Positions 1 to 7,226 of a stretch of 64,000 nt of DNA are shown piece after piece. Position numbers and translations under genes: made by a program. Positions within the stretch are counted from its first letter, which is position 1, and every line of letters starts with the position of its first letter. Source of the DNA: CAYRFF01 sp964423575. GTDB taxonomy: Bacteria; Bacteroidota; Bacteroidia; Chitinophagales; Saprospiraceae. The DNA lies in NCBI GenBank assembly GCA_964423575.1, contig CAYRFF010000009.1, positions 11,204 through 75,203 of the forward strand. The letters are read 5' to 3'. The notes beneath the pieces are model-generated. The model saw only the letters and a program-made list of their open reading frames with translations, ran no database searches and was not told the DNA's origin.

Positions 1-614
1 TTATCAGTGGAAATGCAAAGGCATCTCATATTAACATCAACAAGCTTGAAGTAGATTATATTTTACTTACACACGGCCATGAGGACCATGTACTTGATGC
101 AGAAATTATTGCAAAAAGAACAGGTGCCAAAATCATTTCAAATTTTGAAATCGTAAACTGGTATGGTGCAAAGGGAATTGAAGGTCATCCTATGAACTTG
201 GGTGGTAGCTGGGAATTCGACTTTGGGAAAGTGAAATTTGTCAATGCGGTACACTCCAGCGTATTGCCGGATGGCTCTTATGGAGGAAACCCGGGAGGTT
301 TTGTCATAAGCAATAAGGAAGGAACCTTTTATCATGCAGGTGACACAGCTTTAACTATGGATATGAAGCTGATTCCCATGACTTGTCCGACACTGGACTT
401 TGCTATCTTGCCCATAGGTGATAATTTTACAATGAGCTACAAAGACGCTATAATAGCCAGCGAATTTCTCGATTGCAATGTCATAATTGCTTGCCATTAT
501 GATACATTTGGTTATATTGAGATTGCCGATAAGCTAGAAGTAAGGAAAGCATTTGTGGAAGCTGGAAAAGCAATACATTTTATAGAAATCGGAGATTCGA
601 TTAACATAGCCTGA
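1..614 (+). CDS. UPF0173 metal-dependent hydrolase (5' end missing)
   Basis: The gene enters from before the window; its frame begins at base 3 and ends with TGA at 612-614. The visible part starts just before an HxHxDH zinc-binding motif (THGHEDH, near base 72) that marks the metallo-beta-lactamase fold. Further metal-ligand regions follow: a histidine after VNAVHS, the FYHAGDTA motif, and ACHYDTFG near the end. This matches the small UPF0173/YtkL-like hydrolases of about 225 residues, whose substrate is generally unknown; roughly 20 N-terminal residues are cut off. It lies 28 bp before parA on the same strand and may be cotranscribed with it. Confidence 0.85.
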   Translation, partial: ISGNAKASHININKLEVDYILLTHGHEDHVLDAEIIAKRTGAKIISNFEIVNWYGAKGIEGHPMNLGGSWEFDFGKVKFVNAVHSSVLPDGSYGGNPGGFVISNKEGTFYHAGDTALTMDMKLIPMTCPTLDFAILPIGDNFTMSYKDAIIASEFLDCNVIIACHYDTFGYIEIADKLEVRKAFVEAGKAIHFIEIGDSINIA

Positions 615-642
615 TACTGTACAGGGAATTCAAGTAAAACTG

Positions 643-1467
643 ATGGGAAAAGTAATAGCAATCGCCAACCAGAAAGGCGGTGTGGGAAAAACAACTACAG
701 CAATTAATCTAGCTGCTTGTCTGGCGGTACTAGAGAAAAAAGTGTTGCTTATCGATGCAGATCCGCAGGCCAATTCGACCAGCGGCGTGGGGATTGATGT
801 GGATGATGTGAAATTATCCACTTATGATTGTATGCTCAATAAAATTGACCCTAAGGAGGCGATTATTCCAACCGACACACCCAATCTGGATCTCATACCA
901 TCTCATATAGACCTGGTAGGTGCGGACCTTGAGCTGGTTTCTCGCCTAAAACGAGAATATGTGATGAAGCGATTCATCGATAAGGTTAAAGATGATTATG
1001 ACTTTGTTTTCATCGATTGCCTGCCCTCATTGGGATTAATCACGGTAAATGCTCTTACGGCTGCAGATAGCGTTCTCATCCCGATTCAGTGTGAAATTTT
1101 TTCTCTCGAAGGCCTGCAAAAACTAAAGAACACTATCGAACTCGTGAAAGACGGCTTAAATGACGACCTGGAAATTGAAGGAATCGTGTTAACAATGTAT
1201 GATAGCCGACTGCGCCTGGCCAATATCGTCCTGGAAGAAGTCCGTGCCAATGCTGCTGATTATGTGTTTGATACGGTTATTCATCGCAACTCCAAAATAG
1301 GTGAAGCTCCTTCCCTCCACAGGCCTGTAATTATGTACGATTCAGGAAGTAAAGGAGCAATTAATTACCTTAATCTCGCTAGGGAGTTTCTAGAGAGAAA
1401 CGGGCATGACATCATCAAATTAAGTCAGGAAGATATCAATAAAGTAAGAAAAGATATTTATTCATAA
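643..1467 (+). CDS. parA: Chromosome-partitioning ATPase ParA (Soj)
   Basis: A 274-residue ParA/MinD-family ATPase that acts with ParB to move replicated origins apart. The deviant Walker A motif KGGVGKTTT is at residues 11-19, with signature Lys11 and catalytic Lys16. The switch motif DADPQANS follows near residue 40 and the Walker B strand FVFIDCLPS near residue 125. There is no N-terminal DNA-binding extension, so it is the short chromosomal Soj type rather than a plasmid P1 type. parB starts 21 bp downstream on the same strand, so the pair is very probably one operon. Confidence 0.95.
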   Translation: MGKVIAIANQKGGVGKTTTAINLAACLAVLEKKVLLIDADPQANSTSGVGIDVDDVKLSTYDCMLNKIDPKEAIIPTDTPNLDLIPSHIDLVGADLELVSRLKREYVMKRFIDKVKDDYDFVFIDCLPSLGLITVNALTAADSVLIPIQCEIFSLEGLQKLKNTIELVKDGLNDDLEIEGIVLTMYDSRLRLANIVLEEVRANAADYVFDTVIHRNSKIGEAPSLHRPVIMYDSGSKGAINYLNLAREFLERNGHDIIKLSQEDINKVRKDIYS

Positions 1468-1488
1468 AAGTGCACCAACAAGAGTAAA

Positions 1489-2376
1489 ATGGCAGATAAG
1501 AACGATATAGGAAAAGGGATAAGAGCACTCTTGCAAAATAGCGGTGCCGGTAAGAAAACTGAAAGTAAATCTACTATCGAAGATACGGGACAGAATATTC
1601 TGGAGATTTCTATTACTGCTATAGAGCCCAATCCTTTTCAACCTAGAGATACCTTTATTGATGAAGCACTGGAAGAACTGGCAGAATCCATCCGCGTACA
1701 TGGGATAATACAACCGATTACGGTCAGAAGATTGCATGAAAATACCTATCAGATAATTTCCGGAGAACGCAGGTATCGTGCATCGAAACTCGTCGGTCTG
1801 AAGAATATGCCGGCTTATATCATGGAAGCGGATGATCAGGAAATGCTTGAAATGGCTCTGGTGGAGAACATTCAGCGTGAAGATCTCAATCCTGTGGAAA
1901 TTGCCATATCTTACCAAAGATTAATTGAAGAATGCGACCTTACGCATGAGGACTTATCTGAAAGACTCGGGAAAAACCGTTCTACGATAACTAACTACAT
2001 CCGTTTACTTAAACTGCCGCCTCAGATTCAGGAGAGCCTAAAAGAAAATAAACTGTCCATGGGGCATGCAAGAGCTCTGGCAGGCTTAAAGGATGTCGAT
2101 GTGCAGCTATATATCTTCAATGATGTTCTGGCTCGCGACCTCTCAGTAAGAGCGACTGAAGAGCTCGTAAAGGATTTTAGCAGAGAACAACCTGCAAAGA
2201 AAAAAGCTTCTAATCCAAAAATTGATCAACAAATCAAGAACCTGGAAGAGAGTTTAAGTACTTACTTTAACACAATTGTAAAAATTAAACGTTCTTCTAC
2301 AGGTAGCGGCTCAATTGTCCTACGATTCAAGAATGATGAAGAATTTAACGACATACTCGATATGCTTGATAATTAG
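1489..2376 (+). CDS. parB: Chromosome-partitioning protein ParB (Spo0J)
   Basis: A 295-residue ParB/Spo0J protein that binds parS sites and loads as a CTP-dependent clamp. The N-terminal ParB/Srx domain (about residues 38-135) carries the CTP-binding signatures GERRYRA and ENIQRED. A central helix-turn-helix (about residues 148-180, with ERLGKNRSTITNY) gives parS recognition. A lysine-rich linker and a C-terminal dimerisation domain follow. It is cotranscribed with parA, and its 3' end overlaps the start of the next gene. I saw no site matching the parS palindrome in the window. Confidence 0.95.
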   Translation: MADKNDIGKGIRALLQNSGAGKKTESKSTIEDTGQNILEISITAIEPNPFQPRDTFIDEALEELAESIRVHGIIQPITVRRLHENTYQIISGERRYRASKLVGLKNMPAYIMEADDQEMLEMALVENIQREDLNPVEIAISYQRLIEECDLTHEDLSERLGKNRSTITNYIRLLKLPPQIQESLKENKLSMGHARALAGLKDVDVQLYIFNDVLARDLSVRATEELVKDFSREQPAKKKASNPKIDQQIKNLEESLSTYFNTIVKIKRSSTGSGSIVLRFKNDEEFNDILDMLDN

Positions 2377-2956
2377 TCTGTTGTCATTCTCCGTTGGCCT
2401 AAATGCTCAGGAGCTTGAGGATAGTTTAATTTCGGAAAAGAAACCTCTTTTCACGAGGCTCATTCAGCATGATTACAATCAATATGCTTTCCAAGCTCTG
2501 CATTGGCTGGGAGAAGACACAAAACGCAATCCTAAAGTTGCACTTATCGCGGGTATTGTACCCGGTGGGGGCCAACTCTATAACAGACAATTTGAGAAGT
2601 TACTGGCTTACTACGCAGGTGTAGGAGGGATTCTTTATCTTATAGACAATAATTATACTCAGTACAGATCTTTGCAGACTGCTCTCGAGCTACGGGTAGC
2701 CGGAGAAGCAGACGAGTATATCAACGTGATTAGTACGCTGGATCGGCTGGTGGTTATCCGGGATCAATTCAGAAAAAATCTCGAATTAAGTTATTTCGCT
2801 GCTTTGGCATACTACGTGGTGGGGATAGTAGATGGCTTTGTATCTGCACATCTTTCAAGCTTTGACATCTCGGACGATATTAGTTTGCGCCCTACCCTTA
2901 TACCGACCTTAACAGCAAGCCCGGTACTAGCCCTATCATTTACCTGGAACTTTTAA
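2333..2956 (+). CDS. DUF5683 membrane/envelope protein
   Basis: About 207 residues. The start is placed at the ATG pair at 2333/2336, because an upstream TTG at 2315 would add residues before a good signal peptide (basic MMKN, hydrophobic core, cleavage after GLNAQ). The signature region VALIAGIVPGGGQLYNRQ, about residues 55-75, is typical of DUF5683, followed by hydrophobic segments with a YYAGVGG stretch. The family commonly follows parAB in Bacteroidota; its function is unknown. The first 44 bases lie inside the 3' end of parB, so translation may be coupled. Confidence 0.8.
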   Translation: MMKNLTTYSICLIISLLSFSVGLNAQELEDSLISEKKPLFTRLIQHDYNQYAFQALHWLGEDTKRNPKVALIAGIVPGGGQLYNRQFEKLLAYYAGVGGILYLIDNNYTQYRSLQTALELRVAGEADEYINVISTLDRLVVIRDQFRKNLELSYFAALAYYVVGIVDGFVSAHLSSFDISDDISLRPTLIPTLTASPVLALSFTWNF

Positions 2957-2981
2957 ATTACCTGATTGACTAAAAAGCCCG

Positions 2982-3013
2982 CAAGCGATCAAGTTATCTA
3001 GTGATCTCGTGAT
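2982..3013 (-). repeat. Degenerate octamer repeat (4 units)
   Basis: Read on the minus strand this is four consecutive 8-bp units: ATCACGAG, ATCACTAG, ATAACTTG and ATCGCTTG. The same unit occurs seven times at 63808-63863 in the opposite orientation. It lies between the DUF5683 stop codon and a terminator-like hairpin, outside any gene. Its role is unknown. Confidence 0.5.
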
Positions 3014-3036
3014 GGATGATTTGGTGCTGAAATAAA

Positions 3037-3095
3037 AAAGGTTTACTCTATAAAATCTTCTTCTTTAATTTGAAAATTTTACGGAGTAAACCTTT
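3037..3095. terminator. Inverted repeat between convergent genes
   Basis: A perfect 12-bp inverted repeat (AAAGGTTTACTC at 3037-3048, complement at 3084-3095) lies between the convergent DUF5683 and pdhB genes. The left arm follows an A-run, and the right arm ends in TTT then GTC. The 35-base A/T-rich loop is longer than usual for an intrinsic terminator. It probably serves both strands, mainly pdhB. Confidence 0.6.
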
Positions 3096-3119
3096 GTCTC
3101 AACCTAGGACTTAACCTAA

Positions 3120-4100
3120 TTATCTATACATTACCTCCTTCACTGCCTTGATAACCTTAGCAGGATTTGGGAGATATTCTTCCACGAGTGTCGGTGCATA
3201 AGCTAGTGATGTATCTGCAGAGTTAATACGTACTACAGGCGCATCAAGATAATCAAATGCATATTTCTGGATTTCATAAGCAATCTCTGAAGAAACACCG
3301 GCAAATGGCCATGATTCATCTACGACCACCATTCTGTTGGTCTTCTTGACTGAATTCACAAGTGTTTCGTGATCCAATGGACGGATAGTCCTCAAGTCGA
3401 TTACTTCAGCGCTGATACCGTCTTTTGCAAGCTCATCCGCAGCTGCGTTGGCTACGTGCATCATTTTATTAAAACTAACGATAGTTACATCGGTACCTTC
3501 TCTTCTGATAGCAGCCTTTCCGATTGGAACAAGGTATTCTCCTTCGGGAACAACACCTGTAGAGCCATACATCAATTCGGACTCCATAACACAAACCGGA
3601 TCATCATCTCTGATAGCAGACTTTAACAACCCTTTGGCGTCATAAGGATCCACACAAGAAATAACTTTTAGTCCTGGCACGTTAGCCATCCAGCTTTCAA
3701 ATGTCTGTGAGTGTTGCTGAGCAAGTTGTCCCGCAGATCCGGAAGGACCGCGAAAAACAATCGGGCATAGGAATTCTCCCGCAGATTGCGATACTGTTTT
3801 GGCAGCGTTGTTAACAATCTGATCAAATGCCAAGACAGCAAAGTTCCAGGTCATAAATTCAACAATAGGTCTCAAGCCGTTCATAGCAGCACCCACGCCG
3901 ATACCGGCAAATCCAAGTTCAGCAATCGGAGTGTCGACTACCCTTCTGGGTCCAAACTCGTCCAACATTCCTTTACTTACTTTATATGCGCCATTATATT
4001 GAGCCACTTCTTCACCCATAAGGAATACACTTTCATCCCTTCTCATCTCTTCGCTCATCGCCTCATTCAAGGCATCCCGTAAACTGATTTCTCTAGCCAT
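3120..4100 (-). CDS. pdhB: Pyruvate dehydrogenase E1 component, beta subunit
   Basis: A 326-residue E1-beta subunit of a thiamine-diphosphate dehydrogenase complex that decarboxylates pyruvate toward acetyl-CoA. The N-terminal transketolase-like pyrimidine-binding domain (about residues 3-180) includes VFLMGEEVAQYNGAYKVS, the DTPIAELGFAGIGVGAA block and the FRGPSGS segment. The C-terminal transketolase domain (about 195-320) includes DLRTIRPLDHETL and VVVDESWPFAGVSSEI. Length and motifs fit PdhB better than the branched-chain oxo-acid form, though these are close relatives. No E1-alpha or E2 gene is adjacent. The stop codon sits close to the inverted repeat that ends this transcript. Confidence 0.9.
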   Translation of the reverse strand: MAREISLRDALNEAMSEEMRRDESVFLMGEEVAQYNGAYKVSKGMLDEFGPRRVVDTPIAELGFAGIGVGAAMNGLRPIVEFMTWNFAVLAFDQIVNNAAKTVSQSAGEFLCPIVFRGPSGSAGQLAQQHSQTFESWMANVPGLKVISCVDPYDAKGLLKSAIRDDDPVCVMESELMYGSTGVVPEGEYLVPIGKAAIRREGTDVTIVSFNKMMHVANAAADELAKDGISAEVIDLRTIRPLDHETLVNSVKKTNRMVVVDESWPFAGVSSEIAYEIQKYAFDYLDAPVVRINSADTSLAYAPTLVEEYLPNPAKVIKAVKEVMYR

Positions 4101-4207
4101 AATTATTTCTTACTTACAAATAAATATTTTTTTAAGGTTCCCAAAGTAAATGAATTTTGCAGTCATTATCAAATCGTATGGAAGCCTTTTTACATATACA
4201 TTAAAAC

Positions 4208-4246
4208 AATGCCCAAAGTTTACTTTAGAAGCGAACTTCGGGCATT
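4208..4246 (-). terminator. Terminator of the aminotransferase gene
   Basis: Arms AATGCCCAAAGTT (4208-4220) and AACTTCGGGCATT (4234-4246) pair over 13 positions with one mismatch around a 13-base loop. It lies just past the stop codon of the minus-strand aminotransferase gene. Read on the minus strand, the hairpin is followed by a weak T-containing tract. Confidence 0.65.
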
Positions 4247-4270
4247 AAAAATCATTACTCAACGGAAGGT

Positions 4271-5347
4271 TTATGACACCGATTTAACCGGCACTATCCA
4301 TCCGTGCGTATCTTCTGTTGTCCCTGCTCTGATGCCGTCTATGTATGCTTTAAGTTCTCTTGAAAGAGTGTAATTACTTTCGTCAAATGTTAAGTTCTCC
4401 TCGCCATCTGTGAGAGAAGCAACATTAGCAACTACTGCAGCTGTTCCACTACCAAACACCTCTATCAGTTCACCCTTGGCATATCGCTCTTTAATTTCAT
4501 CCAGGGACAAGAGACGTTCTACGACATTCTTGCCCCTTTCTTTCAATACTTGAATCAGAGTTTTTCTTGTAATACCGCGGAGAATTGCACCATCGGTCAT
4601 AGGAGTAACTACTTCATCATTAAAGACAAAAAATAAGTTCATCGTGCCAACTTCCTGAACATATTTGAATTCTTTTGCGTCAAGCCATAAAATCTGATTA
4701 TATCCTTTTTCCTGAGCGAGTTTAGCAGGTAAAAGTGAGCCAGCATAGTTCCCTGCAGCTTTAGCCTCTCCTGTCCCACCTACTGCAGCACGCACATAAG
4801 TATGCTCAGCATAAAGTTTAACCGGAGTGCTGTAATATGGTCCTACAGGACATGTAAAGATGACAAATTTGTATTTTACAGATGGAGCAACGCCTATGAA
4901 CTCATCCGTAGCAAAAACAAAAGGACGCAGGTAAAGCGCGGATCCCTCAATCGGTGGAATCCAGTCCTGATCAATGTCGACAAGTGTATGTACTGCATCG
5001 AGAAACAACTGCTCAGGAATTTCAGGCATACACATTCTTCTTGCACTGAAATTAATTCTGCTTGCATGCTCTTCCGGGCGGAAAAGTAAAGCCTTACCAT
5101 CAACTGACTTGGAAGCTTTCATTCCTTCGAATATAGACTGGCCGTAATGCAACGCCATCGTTGCAGGATGCAATTCAAGAGGTCCGAAAGGTTCAACACG
5201 AGGATTTGTCCATTCCGTTCCGTCGTAATCAGCCACAAACATGTGATCCGACATAACTCTTCCAAACGGAATATTTTCAAAATCAACTTCGCTTAGCCTA
5301 CTTTGAGTAGTTCTTGTTATCTTTATATGATAGTTATTATCTTTCAT
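4271..5347 (-). CDS. ilvE: Branched-chain amino acid aminotransferase
   Basis: A 358-residue class IV PLP aminotransferase interconverting Leu, Ile and Val with their 2-oxo acids, using 2-oxoglutarate/glutamate. The PLP-lysine region reads GGTGEAKAAGNYAGSL near residues 192-207. Other family marks are LHYGQSIFEGMKA, LYLRPFVFATDE, and the C-terminal TDGAILRGITRKTL and EVFGSGTAAVV segments. The length fits the long BCAT-II type (about 350 residues) rather than the short E. coli IlvE type. It has its own downstream hairpin and a divergent neighbour 124 bp upstream, so it is probably monocistronic. Confidence 0.93.
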   Translation of the reverse strand: MKDNNYHIKITRTTQSRLSEVDFENIPFGRVMSDHMFVADYDGTEWTNPRVEPFGPLELHPATMALHYGQSIFEGMKASKSVDGKALLFRPEEHASRINFSARRMCMPEIPEQLFLDAVHTLVDIDQDWIPPIEGSALYLRPFVFATDEFIGVAPSVKYKFVIFTCPVGPYYSTPVKLYAEHTYVRAAVGGTGEAKAAGNYAGSLLPAKLAQEKGYNQILWLDAKEFKYVQEVGTMNLFFVFNDEVVTPMTDGAILRGITRKTLIQVLKERGKNVVERLLSLDEIKERYAKGELIEVFGSGTAAVVANVASLTDGEENLTFDESNYTLSRELKAYIDGIRAGTTEDTHGWIVPVKSVS

Positions 5348-5413
5348 ATTGTATTATGTTTTATAATATTTATATTGGCGCTGAATTTAATAATTATTTC
5401 GCTTAGTACCTAT

Positions 5414-5421
5414 TAGATTTG
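5414..5421 (+). promoter_or_regulatory. Bacteroidota-type -7 element
   Basis: TAGATTTG matches the Bacteroidota -7 consensus TAnnTTTG and lies about 50 bases before the start of the gene at 5472, in a divergent intergenic region. No clear -33 TTTG stands at the right distance, so support comes only from the -7 match and its position. Confidence 0.4.
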
Positions 5422-5471
5422 GACGTTTCTATAATTATCCGGCACCATATTAATTAGAAAATTAGAATTTT

Positions 5472-5906
5472 ATGACTGTTAAACTCTCTGCACCATTTTT
5501 CCCAGATGCAGTACAATTATCGGAACAAATTTATGTCGGCAAAGATGCAAAGGATTTATTAATTCTTGCCCATAGCGAGCAGAGTATCTTGGAAACTCAC
5601 GAGAATTTGGTCAAGAATATTTTGAAATCCGTAGGCTACAATGCAGAGAGTGAAATTTATTTATCCTCTACTACCAAATCCCTATATAACGTAACTACTT
5701 ATTGTACGGAAATGGGCATCAGAAAAATAATCAGTTTTGGTAAAAAGCCTGGGGACTTTGGCTTTAAAGTAAAAGAAGTCAGTTATCACTTATTTAATAT
5801 CGGTGACCTTCAGCTCATTTATTGCGATGATATTGAGGCGATAAACGGAAGTAAGGAGCTTAAGAATAAGTTATGGTCGGCAATGAAAGAAATGTTTAAT
5901 CAATGA
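5472..5906 (+). CDS. Unknown 144-residue protein coupled to rdgB
   Basis: I do not recognise a named family. The protein has no signal peptide or membrane segment and mixes helices and short beta strands (KDLLILAHS, IRKIISFGKKPGDFG, GDLQLIYCDDIEAI), ending in an amphipathic segment KLWSAMKEMF. Small proteins with this pattern occur in Bacteroidota; a distant similarity to the DNA polymerase III psi/uracil-glycosylase-like fold is possible but is only a guess. The stop codon overlaps the rdgB start by four bases (ATGA), so the two are almost certainly cotranscribed and translationally coupled. Confidence 0.7.
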   Translation: MTVKLSAPFFPDAVQLSEQIYVGKDAKDLLILAHSEQSILETHENLVKNILKSVGYNAESEIYLSSTTKSLYNVTTYCTEMGIRKIISFGKKPGDFGFKVKEVSYHLFNIGDLQLIYCDDIEAINGSKELKNKLWSAMKEMFNQ

Positions 5907-6490
5907 ATAAAATGATTACACTTCTCTTCGGCACCGGCAATAACAATAAGATTCTAGAGCTTCAGAAACAGTTGCCTATGAATATTGAAGTAATAGGCTT
6001 AGCTTCCGCAAATATTCATACAGAACTTCTGGAAACAAGAGATACAATACTGGGAAATTCTCTGCAAAAGATTGAACAACTGATCGAATTATATGGTGAC
6101 AATTGCATTACGGAGGATACAGGTTTATGTGTCCCAGCTCTGAATGGTGCTCCTGGAGTACATAGCGCTAGGTATGCAGGCCCGCAGAAAAACGATGATG
6201 ACAATATCGACAAACTACTTTACGATCTCAAGGATAAAAGCAGAGAAGCATATTTTCATACAGTTATTAGCCTGTACTGGAATAAGAAGATTTATACATT
6301 TGAAGGAAAGTGCCACGGTCATATTTTAACTCAGAGGCAGGGTGAAGGGGGTTTTGGCTATGATCCGATATTTATGCCTGATGGCTTCGATCGTTCATTT
6401 GCAGAAATGAGTATGGAAGAGAAAACACACATTAGTCATCGCGGCATTGCGGTTGACAAGCTCATCGGCTTTATAAATGAAAATGTATAG
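5903..6490 (+). CDS. rdgB: XTP/dITP diphosphatase (RdgB/HAM1)
   Basis: A 195-residue Ham1-family pyrophosphatase that hydrolyses XTP, dITP and related non-canonical purine nucleotides to monophosphates, keeping them out of DNA and RNA. The phosphate-binding motif GTGNNNK is at residues 10-16. Downstream are ITEDTGLCVPALNGAPGVHSARY with the metal-binding acidic residues and catalytic Asp, GEGGFGYDPIF for base recognition, and the C-terminal KTHISHRG motif. The start at 5903 overlaps the previous stop; ATG four codons in is an alternative. A strong hairpin ends the transcript 35 bases after the stop. Confidence 0.93.
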   Translation: MNKMITLLFGTGNNNKILELQKQLPMNIEVIGLASANIHTELLETRDTILGNSLQKIEQLIELYGDNCITEDTGLCVPALNGAPGVHSARYAGPQKNDDDNIDKLLYDLKDKSREAYFHTVISLYWNKKIYTFEGKCHGHILTQRQGEGGFGYDPIFMPDGFDRSFAEMSMEEKTHISHRGIAVDKLIGFINENV

Positions 6491-6524
6491 CTTTACTATT
6501 TGCGTTCTTATATAAGTGCATAAA

Positions 6525-6556
6525 AAAAAGCCTGAACGTAGACATCCAGGCTTTTT
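6525..6556. terminator. Bidirectional rho-independent terminator
   Basis: AAAAAGCCTG (6525-6534) pairs perfectly with CAGGCTTTTT (6547-6556) around a 12-base loop, flanked by an A-run on the left and T-run on the right. It lies between the convergent rdgB and DUF1573 genes and can serve both. Confidence 0.85.
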
Positions 6557-6583
6557 CATCATCTAAAAAATTCAGAACAATTA

Positions 6584-7123
6584 CTAATCTCTTGTAACGT
6601 GTGCCTTGAGATAAATAATAGTATTCGCTGGTTCTGTATTTGCTGTAATAGTTACTGATTTACTTACATCACCACTACCTGTAGCACTATATTCAACATC
6701 GATAAAACCACGCTTTCCCGGTGCAATCGGCTCTCTTGAATAAGAAGGAGCAGTACAACCGCAAGAAGCTTTAACGTTTGAAATAATCAATGGCTCTTTA
6801 CCGGTATTGGTAAACTCGTACTTATACTGAGCTTTTTCACCGGTTGCCAATGTTCCAAAATCGTGTGTAGAATTATCAAACTTAATTGATGTAACCGGTC
6901 CACTTGATTCTGCAGGTTGAACTGTTCCTGAAGACTGTGCAGCTTGAGATAAAGAAGTCGCTCCTCCGGACACACTAGATGCGCCGGTTGCTGTCATTGA
7001 TTGTGAAGCTCCACTGTCTGTAGTTTCAACATTAGCAGCTGAATCCTCGTTTGCACATGATACAATAAATAGTCCTGCAAAGAGAACCAAAACCAGGCTT
7101 AAAAAATTCACATTTAATTTCAT
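6584..7123 (-). CDS. DUF1573 lipoprotein
   Basis: A 179-residue secreted protein. The start at 7123 gives MKLN followed by a hydrophobic stretch and a lipobox ending IVSC, so it is a probable lipoprotein; starting 20 codons upstream would bury this signal. A Ser/Thr/Ala-rich linker (about residues 30-80) precedes the DUF1573 domain. That domain shows FDNSTHDFGTLATGEKAQY, TNTGKEPLIISNVKASCGCT and the PGKRGFIDVEYS end, an immunoglobulin-like fold with a conserved CGC. Its function is not established. A -7 element at 7211-7204 lies upstream, and the terminator at 6525-6556 follows. Confidence 0.85.
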   Translation of the reverse strand: MKLNVNFLSLVLVLFAGLFIVSCANEDSAANVETTDSGASQSMTATGASSVSGGATSLSQAAQSSGTVQPAESSGPVTSIKFDNSTHDFGTLATGEKAQYKYEFTNTGKEPLIISNVKASCGCTAPSYSREPIAPGKRGFIDVEYSATGSGDVSKSVTITANTEPANTIIYLKAHVTRD

Positions 7124-7203
7124 AATAATATTTTTGCTTGTTTCAGTTAGAATTATATACAAAGATGCGACTAATAAACGCATCTACGAAGTAATTTGGT
7201 ATG

Positions 7204-7211
7204 CAAAGTTA
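7204..7211 (-). promoter_or_regulatory. -7 element upstream of the DUF1573 gene
   Basis: On the minus strand the bases read TAACTTTG, matching TAnnTTTG. It is about 80 bases before the lipoprotein start codon and just outside the end of the PHP gene, where a promoter would be expected. Confidence 0.4.
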
Positions 7212-7226
7212 TAATAAAATGTTAAT

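Noticed and set aside
1462..1917. 151-codon open frame antisense to parB
   Set aside because: It lies entirely opposite parB, whose codon pattern and motifs are clear; the frame has no family marks or start context.
2315..2332. TTG start for the DUF5683 gene
   Set aside because: It would put six residues before the ATG that begins a normal signal peptide.
643..2376. parS site near parAB
   Set aside because: I looked for TGTTTCACGTGAAACA-like palindromes through the window; CACGTG cores at about 7555, 16555 and 47722 lack the flanking bases.
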